Shown here piece after piece: positions 16,327 through 24,673 of a stretch of 64,000 nt of DNA (positions within the stretch are counted from its first letter, which is position 1; each line of letters opens with the position of its first letter). Position numbers and translations under genes: made by a program. Source of the DNA: Alphaproteobacteria bacterium (GTDB taxonomy: Bacteria; Pseudomonadota; Alphaproteobacteria; Rhizobiales; Devosiaceae); assembly GCA_018818925.1 (NCBI GenBank), contig JAHJQZ010000159.1, positions 62,001 through 126,000 on the forward strand, in the 5' to 3' direction. The notes beneath the pieces are model-generated. The model did not search any database. It was not told the origin of the DNA and saw nothing but the letters and a program-made list of their open reading frames with translations.

Positions 16327-17820
16327 CTACCCCCCGTACCGCGCCTTGAGATGGCTCTCGAAATACTCGGCCCGGAGCGGTTCTCCCGTGGCAAAGACCA
16401 TCAGCTCCGGCGTCGAGCGGTTGGAGCCCTGCGACCAGATTTTTTCGGCGCGCCAGGCATTGATGCGGGAAAAATCGCCTTTCTTCATGTCCTCGCCGAT
16501 ATCGGGCAGGTCGCGCTGCAGCGCGGCGCGTTGCTGCGCTGCCATCATGGCGCCGAGCGTGTAGGAGGGAAAATAGCCGAACGAGCCGCCCGACCAGTGC
16601 ACGTCCTGCATCGGCCCGTTGACCGCGTCGTCTATAGTCGAAAGGCCGAGCGAGGCCGTCATCTTGTCGTCCCAGATTTCGGGAATGTCGCGGACCTCGA
16701 TCTCACCGGCGAGCAGCGCCTTCTCGATCTCGTAGCGCAGGATGACATGCAGCGGGTAGGTGACTTCGTCGGCATCGACCCGGATCAGGCCCTTTTCGAC
16801 AAGATTGACATGGGCGATGACGTCGTCGACCGTCCAGTCGGCGAGTTCGATGCCCATGTGCTTGCGCAGGATTGCCAGGCCCCAGGCCCAGAATTCCGGC
16901 GAACGGGCGATCTGCATCTCGTTGAAGAGGCTCTGGCTTTCATGCATGGCCATGCCGCGCGCCCTGGCATTCGGCCAATGGGCTCCGGTCTTGGGCAGGC
17001 CCTGTTCGTACTGGGCATGGCCGGTTTCGTGCAGCACCGCCATCAGCGAGGGCAAAAAGGCATCGGTGCGATAGCGCGTTGTCATGCGGATATCGGTCGG
17101 CACGCCACCGGTGAACGGGTGATGCGAGACATCGAGCCGGCCGTGGTCGAAGTCGAAGCCGAGCGCCCTGGCCATCTCGACGCCGAGCGCGGTCTGGTTC
17201 TCGACCGGAAACGTACCCTTGAGCGGCCGCAGCGCCCGGCTGGCGAGCCGCCGTTTCTGCGCTTCGAGCGCTTCGGGAAGGAAATCTGTGAGGAAGGCGC
17301 GCAGGCGTTCGAAGACCGGATCGATGTCGGCGACGCGATTGCCCGGATCGTATTGCTCCATCAAGGCGTCGTAGGGCGCGAGCCCGAGGATTTCGGCCCG
17401 CATCGCCGCCTCCTCGCGTGTCAGCCGCACCACCTCCTCGAGCACCGGCCGGAAAAATGTCCAGTCGCCCCTGGGCCGCGCCTCGCGCCAGACCTGCATG
17501 GATTTGGTCCGCGTCTCGGTCTGGCGCCGGACGAAGGCCGTCGGCAGGCAGGTCATGTTGCGGTAGACGCGCCCGAACTCGGCGAGCGCCAGGCGCTGCG
17601 CCTCGCTGTCGATCTCGCGCTCGGCGGCGGCGATCCAGTCCGCGACCTCGGGGGCGGTGGCCGTCTCGTGATGAATGCCGGCCAGAACCGCCATGGCCTC
17701 GGCCCGCTTGTCGCCGCCGCCCACCGGCATGAAGATCGCCTCGTCGGCGTCGAGAATCGCCTCGGCGTGCCCCAGACCCTCGAGTTTCACGCACAATTCA
17801 TCGAGTTTTTGCCAGGACAT
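16327..17820 (-). CDS. M32-family metallocarboxypeptidase (Taq type)
   Basis: 497-residue zinc carboxypeptidase that removes C-terminal residues from peptides in the cytoplasm. The start MSWQKLDELCVKLEGLGHAE is chosen because it matches the family N-terminus and normal length of about 500; the open frame extends 91 codons further upstream without family similarity. The zinc-binding HETGH is at residues 264-268, followed by the conserved ESQSLFNEMQ and HVNLVEKGLIRVDADEVTYP segments containing the second-shell acidic ligand. No signal peptide. Neighbours give no functional link. Confidence 0.93.
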   Translation of the reverse strand: MSWQKLDELCVKLEGLGHAEAILDADEAIFMPVGGGDKRAEAMAVLAGIHHETATAPEVADWIAAAEREIDSEAQRLALAEFGRVYRNMTCLPTAFVRRQTETRTKSMQVWREARPRGDWTFFRPVLEEVVRLTREEAAMRAEILGLAPYDALMEQYDPGNRVADIDPVFERLRAFLTDFLPEALEAQKRRLASRALRPLKGTFPVENQTALGVEMARALGFDFDHGRLDVSHHPFTGGVPTDIRMTTRYRTDAFLPSLMAVLHETGHAQYEQGLPKTGAHWPNARARGMAMHESQSLFNEMQIARSPEFWAWGLAILRKHMGIELADWTVDDVIAHVNLVEKGLIRVDADEVTYPLHVILRYEIEKALLAGEIEVRDIPEIWDDKMTASLGLSTIDDAVNGPMQDVHWSGGSFGYFPSYTLGAMMAAQQRAALQRDLPDIGEDMKKGDFSRINAWRAEKIWSQGSNRSTPELMVFATGEPLRAEYFESHLKARYGG

Positions 17821-18156
17821 GGAGCGGCCATTTCTTCGGTTGGAGGTTTGGGGTGTACCCGATTTTGCCACCGCCCGAAAGTCTTGGAGCCAGGGCCCGA
17901 CCCCATCGGGCCGGAGCGCGGCGTGAGCGAACTCCGCCCCGCGATGGTGATGGGCCTTCGCAACGGGACGATGCGGCGGCTCGGCTAGGCACGAGGGCCC
18001 GCAAAACCAAAGAAGGCGCGACCGGATTGCGGCCGCGCCTTCTTTGTTTGCCGGCGCGCAAGGGGCGGGCGCCGGGCGGGCACGGACGCGCAAAGGGGGA
18101 AGCGTCCGTACCGGGGAAAATGGCGGCGGGTTGTTGTCCTGCCGCCCGTTGCGTCT
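17821..18156. other. 336-base intergenic region with one hairpin
   Basis: Between the carboxypeptidase start and the flgH stop. It holds the inverted repeat at 18008-18046 and presumably the carboxypeptidase promoter. I see no gene here; open frames on both strands are low-complexity Arg/Pro/Ala readings. Confidence 0.5.
18008..18046 (-). terminator. Long-stem hairpin downstream of flgH
   Basis: A 13-bp perfect stem CAAAGAAGGCGCG / CGCGCCTTCTTTG with a 13-base loop, about 110 bases after the flgH stop. On the minus strand it is followed by only a short T-run (GGTTTTGC), so it may terminate the flgFGAH transcript or stabilise its 3' end. Confidence 0.55.
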
Positions 18157-18894
18157 CTAGAAAGGCAGGATCGCGTCGAGAATCTGGGTGCCGTAGCGCG
18201 GCTGCTGCACGTCGGTGATCTGGCCGCGGCCGCCATAGGCGATCCTGGCTTCGGCGATCTTGGCGGACTCGATGGTGTTGTCGTTGGCGATGTCCTCGGG
18301 ACGGACGATGCCGGCCACGATCAGGTCGCGAACCTCGAAATTGACCCTGACCTCCTGGCGTCCTTCGATGACCAGGTTGCCGTTGGGCAGCACCTGGGTG
18401 ATTACGGCGGCGATCTGGGTATTGAGGGTCTCGGACCGGTTGACGCTGCCGACGCCGCTGTCGCCGAGCCCGGAACTGGTCGTCACCGCCGCGTCGGCGG
18501 TGACATCGGCCGGCGCGACGCTGTTGAAAACCGAGCCGAGCACACCGCCGACACCGGTTTCGCTGGTCGAGGAGCGGGTGCGCGAGGTCTGGTTGGCAAA
18601 CTTGGCCTGGTCGGAGATGGTCACCTTGATCGTGAGGATGTCGCCGATCTTTCGGGCCCTCTGGTCCTTGAAAAAGCCCTTCGCGTCGGAGCGGTAGAGC
18701 GAATTGGCCTGATAGGCCACCGGATCGGCGGCCGGCATCGGCATGGTGACCGGGTTGTAGCCCGGCTGTGCCGTCGGGTCGGCGATGGCGGTCAGCGTCG
18801 GCGCTTCGCCGACCCTGGCCAGCTTGTCGAGCGCCGAGCAGCCGCCAAGGCTGGCCACGAGCGCGACGCCGATGAGGATGCGGATGGCGTTCAT
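18157..18894 (-). CDS. flgH: Flagellar L-ring lipoprotein FlgH
   Basis: Outer-membrane L-ring subunit, 245 residues. The signal peptide ends in the lipobox LGGC with Cys19 as the lipidation site. Family motifs: SLYRSDAKGFFKDQRARKIG, GDILTIKVTISDQAKFANQT, and the C-terminal FEVRDLIVAGIVRPEDIAND. GGGAGAG lies before the ATG. It starts 11 bases after flgA and is the last gene of flgF-flgG-flgA-flgH. Confidence 0.97.
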   Translation of the reverse strand: MNAIRILIGVALVASLGGCSALDKLARVGEAPTLTAIADPTAQPGYNPVTMPMPAADPVAYQANSLYRSDAKGFFKDQRARKIGDILTIKVTISDQAKFANQTSRTRSSTSETGVGGVLGSVFNSVAPADVTADAAVTTSSGLGDSGVGSVNRSETLNTQIAAVITQVLPNGNLVIEGRQEVRVNFEVRDLIVAGIVRPEDIANDNTIESAKIAEARIAYGGRGQITDVQQPRYGTQILDAILPF

Positions 18895-18905
18895 CTTGGC
18901 TCTCC

Positions 18906-19865
18906 CTAGCGGACGGAGCTGGCCATGGCGCCGAAATCGGCGATGGTCACCAGCCCGGTGTCGGCAGCGACGGCCGACAAGGTCTTGTTGGACATCAGGT
19001 TGAGCACCTGCACGGCTTCGCCGCGGGCGGCCTCGCCGAGCGAGGTGCCCTTGACCGTGAGGGTCAGCGGACCGGAGCGGTAGACGATGGTCACCGCCTC
19101 GTTGCGGGCGATGAGCACCGCCTCCCTCAGGTCGCCCGGCTGCAGCATCTTGCCGGCGCGGGCCGGGCGCTTGAGCTGCTTGCCGACGACCTGGTCGAGT
19201 GTTGCGTAGCTGCCGGTATCGGCGGTGCGCACCGGCACCATGCGCATCTCGACATCCTCCGGACCGATGACGGCATCGGCCGAAAGGGCGGCAACCAGAT
19301 GCGGCACGGCCACGACCAGGTCGGCACGGCCGCTGAGATCGACCGGCTCTTGCCGGCCGGACACCATGAAGCGCGCGACGAACTGGCCGGACCCGCCGGC
19401 ATAGCTCAGCGACACGAGCCGGACCGGGTCGATGTCGGTGTCGGCCGTTACGTCCGGCAGCAGCACGTTGAAGCTGATCTCGGCCTCGACGCCGTCGACA
19501 AGCGTGCCGCGCTGCCTGAGCGCCTGCTCGACAAGCCTGCCGTATCGGGCGGCGCCGATCGTCTCGCCGAAGCGGGCGACGGTGACGGACGGCGCGCCGG
19601 GCAGAACGAAGTCGGTCAGCCCGATCCGCGCCGCGGCGACGCGGACGGCGTCGAGCGTGACATGTCCGGTCGTGCCGGGTGCCGGCGCGCGGAACAGCGG
19701 TTCCTCGGCAAAAAGGTCGGCGCCCTCGAACATGTCGCCGACGGTGACGATCGGGGTCGAGACCATGATCTCGGACTTGAGGACCGGCGCGGCGAGAGCG
19801 CCCGTGGCCGCTAGGGCGGCGCCAAGTCCGGCGCCGAAAAGCGCGAGTGCGAGGGTGCGTGTCAT
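18906..19865 (-). CDS. flgA: Flagellar P-ring assembly chaperone FlgA
   Basis: Periplasmic chaperone for P-ring (FlgI) assembly, 319 residues with a Sec signal peptide ending near ATGALAAP. The C-terminal SAF/ChapFlgA region is clear: AVIGPEDVEMRMVPV, DQVVGKQLKRPARAGKMLQP, and VTIVYRSGPLTLTVKG. The protein is longer than enterobacterial FlgA (about 220), with an extended N-terminal half as is common in Hyphomicrobiales. GAGGAGG precedes the ATG; flgG ends 12 bases upstream and flgH begins 11 bases downstream. Confidence 0.95.
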   Translation of the reverse strand: MTRTLALALFGAGLGAALAATGALAAPVLKSEIMVSTPIVTVGDMFEGADLFAEEPLFRAPAPGTTGHVTLDAVRVAAARIGLTDFVLPGAPSVTVARFGETIGAARYGRLVEQALRQRGTLVDGVEAEISFNVLLPDVTADTDIDPVRLVSLSYAGGSGQFVARFMVSGRQEPVDLSGRADLVVAVPHLVAALSADAVIGPEDVEMRMVPVRTADTGSYATLDQVVGKQLKRPARAGKMLQPGDLREAVLIARNEAVTIVYRSGPLTLTVKGTSLGEAARGEAVQVLNLMSNKTLSAVAADTGLVTIADFGAMASSVR

Positions 19866-19877
19866 TGTTCAGCCTCC

Positions 19878-20663
19878 TCAGGTCAGATTGGCCGTGGCGC
19901 GGAGCATCTCGTCGGCGCCGGAGATGACGCGGGCGTTCATCTCGTAGGCCCGCTGCGCCGAAATCATGTCGGCGATCTCGGTCACGGCATTGACGTTGGA
20001 CATTTCGAGATAGCTCTGCAGCAGATCGCCGACGCCATTGGTGCCGGGCATGCCGGTCTGCGGGGCGCCGCTGGCCGGGGTTTCCGAGAACAGGTTCTCG
20101 CCGATGGATGCGAGGCCGGCGGTGTTGACGAAGGTCGCAAGCTGTACCTGGCCGAGTTCGGTCGGCGTCGACTCAGTGCCGATATAGGCCTCGACGACGC
20201 CCGAGGCGTTGATCGCGATGTCGCGCGCGTCTTCCGGGATGACGATTCCGGGCTGGACCGTATAGCCGTCGACGGTGACGATCTCGCCGGTGGCGCTGCG
20301 CTCGAACGAGCCGTCACGGGTATAGGCGGTGCGCCCGTCCGGCAGGGTGATGACGAAATAACCTTCGCCGCGGATCGCCAGATCCAGTTCCTTTTCGGTC
20401 GGCACCACGCTGCCCTGGCTGGTGACGCGCGAGGTGGCGGCGGTCCGCACTCCCGAGCCGATCTCGACGCCGACCGGCACGATGGTGCCGGCGTCCGAGC
20501 TCTGCGAGCCGGCGCGGCGCAATTGCTGGTACAAAAGATCCTGGAATTCGGCGCGCTGCTTCTTGTAGCCGGTGGTGCGCATGTTGGCGATGTTGTTGGA
20601 AATTACTTCGACATTGCGCTCCTGGGCGGCCATGCCGGTTGAAGCGATGTAAAGGGCTCTCAT
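19878..20663 (-). CDS. flgG: Flagellar distal rod protein FlgG
   Basis: Distal rod subunit, 261 residues, the normal FlgG length. It begins MRALYIASTGMAAQERNVEV with the rod signature SNNIANMRTTGYKKQRAEFQ, includes the FlgG-specific QLRRAGSQSSDAGTIVPVG and GYFVITLPDGRTAYTRDGSF, and ends NVNAVTEIADMISAQRAYEM ... DEMLRATANLT. GGAAGGGA precedes the ATG. It lies 16 bases after flgF. Confidence 0.98.
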   Translation of the reverse strand: MRALYIASTGMAAQERNVEVISNNIANMRTTGYKKQRAEFQDLLYQQLRRAGSQSSDAGTIVPVGVEIGSGVRTAATSRVTSQGSVVPTEKELDLAIRGEGYFVITLPDGRTAYTRDGSFERSATGEIVTVDGYTVQPGIVIPEDARDIAINASGVVEAYIGTESTPTELGQVQLATFVNTAGLASIGENLFSETPASGAPQTGMPGTNGVGDLLQSYLEMSNVNAVTEIADMISAQRAYEMNARVISGADEMLRATANLT

Positions 20664-20679
20664 CTTGCTGTTCCCTTCC

Positions 20680-21423
20680 TCAGACCAGTTCGCCGAGCTT
20701 GCGGATTGCGGTGCGCCTCAGGTCGTCCTGGCGCTGGACGAATTGCGCCACCATTTCATAGGTGCGGTTGATGCGGATCATCTCGGCCGTTTCGGCGACG
20801 CCGGAGACGTTGGAGTGCTCGAGCATGCCGTGATGGACGCGGGTCTCGACGGCGGCCTGGCCGGGATCGGCGTCCGACGCCGCATAGAGCGAATTGCCAA
20901 GATGGGCCAGCGACTGCGGGTCGGCGAACTCGACCAGAGCCAGGCGACCCTTGGAGCCGGCGCTCGACAGGATCGAGCCGTCGGACCCGAAGCGGATGTC
21001 GGTCTCGGACGGTGCGAAAACGATCGGACCGCCTTCGCCGAGCACGGGATCGCCATCGGCGGTGACGAGCGTTCCGCCTGCATCCAGATGCAGGGCGCCA
21101 TTGCGCGAATAGGCTGGTCCATTCGCCGTCTGAACGGTCAGAAAGCCGGGCCCTTCCAGCGCCATGTCATAGGTGCCGCCGGTCTGGACGATGGGGCCGG
21201 GTTTGAAATCGTGTAGTGTCGCCCAGTCGGCGGTGTAGTGCAGGGCGCGATCGCTCAAGGGAAACGTTTCGGCGCTGGCCAGCGGCTGGACGTGATCCTC
21301 GAACAGCATCTTTTCGGCCTTGAAACCGAAAGTGTTGATGTTGGCGAGGTTGTTGGCGACGACGTCCAGTTGTCGCCGCAAGGCGATCTGGCGCGACAAG
21401 CCGATAAGTGGCGCGTTTTCCAT
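20680..21423 (-). CDS. flgF: Flagellar proximal rod protein FlgF
   Basis: Proximal rod subunit, 247 residues from the start MENAPLIGLSRQIALRRQLD, which has AAGGGGAAA upstream; a further ATG 22 codons earlier is less likely. Rod signature VVANNLANINTFGFKAEKM; mid-region GGTYDMALEGPGFLTVQT; C-terminal NVSGVAETAEMIRINRTYEM. First gene of the leftward flgF-flgG-flgA-flgH operon, diverging from fliL over a region with a CtrA-like box and the palindrome. Confidence 0.96.
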   Translation of the reverse strand: MENAPLIGLSRQIALRRQLDVVANNLANINTFGFKAEKMLFEDHVQPLASAETFPLSDRALHYTADWATLHDFKPGPIVQTGGTYDMALEGPGFLTVQTANGPAYSRNGALHLDAGGTLVTADGDPVLGEGGPIVFAPSETDIRFGSDGSILSSAGSKGRLALVEFADPQSLAHLGNSLYAASDADPGQAAVETRVHHGMLEHSNVSGVAETAEMIRINRTYEMVAQFVQRQDDLRRTAIRKLGELV

Positions 21424-21590
21424 TCTGCGCGTTTCCCCTTGTCTTTCCGGTATCCTGACTTCCCCAAGCCGGGTTACCGACAAGAGCAATGCAGACGCCG
21501 TGCCAGACCAGAAAACGTAACGAAATCAATTTGCTATAAACGAGGCGCCGCTGCGTCGCCCGGCATTGATCGCATTTGAGGCAAGTTTTG

Positions 21591-21607
21591 CCCGGCAGAA
21601 ATTGCCG
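21591..21607. promoter_or_regulatory. CCCGGCAGA palindrome between flgF and fliL
   Basis: CCCGGCAGAAATTGCCG, perfect inverted repeat CGGCA-N5-TGCCG. It differs from the 13453 copy at one position. Located in the 271-base divergent flgF/fliL region. Confidence 0.6.
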
Positions 21608-21621
21608 CAAGGGGGCAAAAG

Positions 21622-21636
21622 GTAACCATTCGTTAA
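21622..21636. promoter_or_regulatory. CtrA-like box between flgF and fliL
   Basis: GTAA-CCATTCG-TTAA, one mismatch from TTAA-N7-TTAA, 59-73 bases before the fliL start and 15 bases from the palindrome at 21591. Confidence 0.55.
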
Positions 21637-21694
21637 CTCTCTTTGCCTTAGCTCAGGCAAGGCAGTCCCGGAACCGGCGGGACGAGGTGCGGCA

Positions 21695-22177
21695 ATGACG
21701 GACGAAGTCGATAGCGTAAACGGCGAAGAACAACTCGAAGCCCCGCCGAAAAAGAACCGCATGATGCTCTTCATCATCGTCGGCGCGGCCGTGGTGCTGC
21801 TGCTCGGCGGCGGCGCCGGTGCCTATTTCATGTTTTTTGCGGGCGCGGGAAGCGCGGAAGCCGGCGCCGAGGTTTCGCCGGTCTTCGACTACGATCTGCC
21901 GACAATGACGGTGAACCTCAATTCCGACAAGGCTGAATTCCTCAAGCTTTCCGTTTCCCTAGAGCTGTCCGACGAATCGATGGTCGAACTTATCGAGCCG
22001 CGCATGACGCGCGTGATCGATGCCTTCCAGGTCTATCTGAGGGAGCTGCGCCGATCCGACATCGAGGGCAGCGCCGGCATCTATCGGCTCAAGGAGGAGC
22101 TGAGACGCCGCGTCAATCTCGCCATCTATCCGGCGGAGGTACAGGGAATCCTGTTCCGCGAGATCCTGGTGCAATAG
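21695..22177 (+). CDS. fliL: Flagellar basal body-associated protein FliL
   Basis: Inner-membrane protein that surrounds and supports the stator, 160 residues. A charged N-terminal tail is followed by one membrane helix (about 24-50, MMLFIIVGAAVVLLLGGGAG) and a periplasmic domain with VFDYDLPTMTVNLNSDKAEF and the C-terminal VNLAIYPAEVQGILFREILV. GAGG precedes the ATG. First gene of fliL-fliM-DUF6468-motE, ending 9 bases before the fliM start. Confidence 0.95.
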   Translation: MTDEVDSVNGEEQLEAPPKKNRMMLFIIVGAAVVLLLGGGAGAYFMFFAGAGSAEAGAEVSPVFDYDLPTMTVNLNSDKAEFLKLSVSLELSDESMVELIEPRMTRVIDAFQVYLRELRRSDIEGSAGIYRLKEELRRRVNLAIYPAEVQGILFREILVQ

Positions 22178-22186
22178 GAGCCGATC

Positions 22187-23350
22187 GTGGCCAAACCGGA
22201 CGAGGACGACAAGCTGGCCGAGGAATGGGGCCTCAATCTCGACGACAAGCCCGGTGGTGGTGGCGGCGGCGACGACGCGATGGCGGCCGAATGGGCCGCC
22301 ATGATCGAGGGCGACAACGGCGACGAGGATTCCGGCGGCGCCGACCGCGTTCTCAACCAGGACGAAATCGACAATTTGCTCGGCTTTGATCCCAATGCCG
22401 GCGGCGACATCGAGCTGACCGGCGTGCAGGCCTTGATCAATTCGGCGCTGGTTTCCTACGAGCGCCTGCCCATGCTCGAAATCGTCTTCGACCGTCTGGT
22501 GCGGCTGACGACGACGAGTCTTCGGAATTTCACCTCCGACAATGTCGAAGTCTCGCTCGAATCGATCACCTCGGTCCGGTTCGGCGACTATCTCAACTCG
22601 ATCCCGCTGCCGGCCATCCTTTCCGTCATCAAGGCCGAGGAATGGGAGAATTTCGGGCTTCTGACCGTCGATTCGAGCCTTATCTACTCGATGATCGACG
22701 TGCTGCTCGGCGGTCGCCGCGCCGGCGGCGTCATCCGGGTGGAAGGCCGGCCCTACACGACCATCGAGTTGGCGTTGGCCCGCCGCATGATCGAGGTCAT
22801 CCTCGAGGACACCCACAAAGCCTTCGAGCCGCTGACCCAGGTCAATTTCAGTCTCGAACGGCTCGAGACGAACCCGCGCTTCGCCGCCATCTCGCGGCCC
22901 GCCAACGCCGCCATCCTCGTCGATCTGAGGATCGACATGGATGATCGCGGCGGCAAGATCGAAATCCTTCTGCCCTATGCCACCATCGAACCGATCCGCG
23001 AACAGCTCCTGCAGATGTTCATGGGCGAAAAGTTCGGCCGCGACCCGATCTGGGAGGGACACCTGGCGACGGAAATCTACGCCGCCGACACCAATATCGA
23101 CGCCATCCTGCACGAAATGGACCTGCCGCTCTACGAGGTGATGAGTCTCAGCGTCGGTCAGACGATCATGTTCGACCGCGCGCCGGCCGATCCGGTCAAG
23201 CTTAGGGCCGGCACCACCGACCTCACCGAGGGGGTGATGGGCCATATCGGCAAGAACGTCTCGGTGCGCGTGTCCCGCCCGCTCAGGCCGCCGCGCGTCA
23301 CCATGGCGGTTTTCGAGGCCCTCGACGAACACCTGGAGAAGAACAAATGA
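22187..23350 (+). CDS. fliM: Flagellar motor switch protein FliM
   Basis: C-ring switch protein that binds CheY-P and sets rotation direction, 387 residues, GTG start with TAGGAG upstream. The CheY-P-binding motif NQDEIDNLLGFD lies at residues 57-68, after an unusual acidic N-terminal extension that contains two similar Trp motifs (EEWGLNLDD and AEWAAMIEG) and a poly-Gly run. The CheC-like middle domain (VRLTTTSLRNFTSDNVEVSL, then MIDVLLGGRRAGG) and the C-terminal SpoA-like domain (LPLYEVMSLSVGQTIMFDR) are present. Its stop overlaps the next start (ATGA). Confidence 0.96.
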   Translation: MAKPDEDDKLAEEWGLNLDDKPGGGGGGDDAMAAEWAAMIEGDNGDEDSGGADRVLNQDEIDNLLGFDPNAGGDIELTGVQALINSALVSYERLPMLEIVFDRLVRLTTTSLRNFTSDNVEVSLESITSVRFGDYLNSIPLPAILSVIKAEEWENFGLLTVDSSLIYSMIDVLLGGRRAGGVIRVEGRPYTTIELALARRMIEVILEDTHKAFEPLTQVNFSLERLETNPRFAAISRPANAAILVDLRIDMDDRGGKIEILLPYATIEPIREQLLQMFMGEKFGRDPIWEGHLATEIYAADTNIDAILHEMDLPLYEVMSLSVGQTIMFDRAPADPVKLRAGTTDLTEGVMGHIGKNVSVRVSRPLRPPRVTMAVFEALDEHLEKNK

Positions 23351-23778
23351 TGGGATTGCCGCTCGGTATCGTCGTCGAGGGACTGGTATCGGTCCTGCTC
23401 CTTTTGACGATCGGCTACGCCATCGTCCTCAACGAGCGCCTGAAGCGCCTGCATGCCGACCGTGACACGCTCAAGCAGGCCGTGGCTGAACTGGTGCTCG
23501 CCACCGACAAGGCCGACAGGGCCGTTTCCGAACTCCGGCAGACGGCGACCGAGGCCGAGCTGGCGCTGGGCGCCCGCCTGCAGGAGGCCGACCGATTTGC
23601 CGTGGAACTGGCCAATCACGTCACCTCCGGTCAGGCCGTCATGGCGCGCATCGCCCGGATACTCGAGGTCTCGCGCGAGCGCGACGCGCCGCCCAGCCCG
23701 CAGACGCCGGCCAATCGTGCCCAGGAAGCGCTGAAACGCCTGAGGACGCACCAGATGGAAAAAGGTGAGGCGGCGTGA
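23347..23778 (+). CDS. DUF6468 domain protein between fliM and motE
   Basis: 143 residues. An N-terminal membrane helix (about 7-28, GIVVEGLVSVLLLLTIGYAI) is followed by a long helical, probably coiled-coil region (RLKRLHADRDTLKQAVAELV onward) and a Pro-rich patch. This domain is common next to fliM in alphaproteobacteria; its function is not established. The ATG overlaps the fliM stop and its stop overlaps the next GTG start, so the three genes are tightly coupled. A role near the motor is suggested by context only. Confidence 0.85.
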   Translation: MMGLPLGIVVEGLVSVLLLLTIGYAIVLNERLKRLHADRDTLKQAVAELVLATDKADRAVSELRQTATEAELALGARLQEADRFAVELANHVTSGQAVMARIARILEVSRERDAPPSPQTPANRAQEALKRLRTHQMEKGEAA

Positions 23779-24614
23779 GATCGATTCGCCTGCTCCCCGT
23801 CGTCGTCGTTGCCGCCCTGGCACTGCTCGTGCTCAAGGGATTCAGCCTGTTGACCGAGGGCAGCTACGTCCTGACCGGCATGGAACTGGTGCAGGCGCAG
23901 GACGAGGGCGCCAGTCCCGAGGCGCAAGCGGAAGAGCCGGTCCCGGCGCCGACGCTGGCCAATCCGGCGCAGACGGCCAGCGAGGAGCGGACCGGGATCG
24001 GCATCACCGAGGACCAGGCCGCGGCGGCCGATCGCGCCTCGGAAGAGCTGTTCTCGCGCGCCGGGCCGGCGCCGATCAATTCGACCCAGCTCGACGCCGT
24101 GCCGTTCGAGATGAACAAGGCCGGCGAGAAGGTGCCGCTAGCCAATTCCGACGGCTCGACCGACACCGAGAAGGCGGTGCTCGAACGCCTGAGCGACCGG
24201 CGAGCCGAGCTCGACCTTTTCGAAAACGAGCTCAGGGCCCGCCAAGCCGTGGTCGAGGCCGCCGAGCGCCGCCTCGGCGAGCGCGTCGACCAGCTCAAGC
24301 TGCTCGAGGAGCAGATCAATGCCCTTGTCGAGCGCAAGAAGGCGGCCGACGACGAGCAGTTCAAGGGCCTTGTCTCCATGTACGAGACCATGAAGCCCAA
24401 GGACGCCGCCAACATTTTCGACCAGCTCGGCGACGACGTGCTCTACCGCGTCGCCATTTCGATGAACCCGCGCAAGATGGCGCCGATTCTGGCGGAAATG
24501 GCGCCGGCCCGCGCGCAGGAGCTGACCACGCTCATGGCGGCGCAGGAGCCCGAACCGACCCTTGACGAGGCCGGTACCGACCTCACGCAATTGCCGCAGA
24601 TCGTCGGACAATAG
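23775..24614 (+). CDS. motE: MotE-family periplasmic chaperone (MotC chaperone)
   Basis: 279 residues with an N-terminal signal/anchor (LLPVVVVAALALLVLKGFSL), a variable Ala/Glu-rich linker, a coiled coil (about 145-200, RRAELDLFENELRARQAVVE) and a C-terminal MgtE-N-like domain (FKGLVSMYETMKPKDAANIF, LGDDVLYRVAISMNPRKMAP). This is the layout of MotE, shown in Sinorhizobium to fold and stabilise the periplasmic motility protein MotC. The GTG start overlaps the stop of the preceding gene. No motC is visible in the window, although a large periplasmic protein gene follows. Confidence 0.85.
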   Translation: MRSIRLLPVVVVAALALLVLKGFSLLTEGSYVLTGMELVQAQDEGASPEAQAEEPVPAPTLANPAQTASEERTGIGITEDQAAAADRASEELFSRAGPAPINSTQLDAVPFEMNKAGEKVPLANSDGSTDTEKAVLERLSDRRAELDLFENELRARQAVVEAAERRLGERVDQLKLLEEQINALVERKKAADDEQFKGLVSMYETMKPKDAANIFDQLGDDVLYRVAISMNPRKMAPILAEMAPARAQELTTLMAAQEPEPTLDEAGTDLTQLPQIVGQ

Positions 24615-24634
24615 CTGCAAGCCGAGCTCGACGG

Positions 24635-24649
24635 TTAAGCCAGCGTTAA
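24635..24649. promoter_or_regulatory. CtrA box before the 1124-aa envelope protein
   Basis: A perfect TTAA-GCCAGCG-TTAA between motE and the next gene, 25 bases before its ATG. It suggests an independent promoter for that gene. Confidence 0.6.
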
Positions 24650-24673
24650 AGCGGGCTTTCTAGACTGGTCCGA

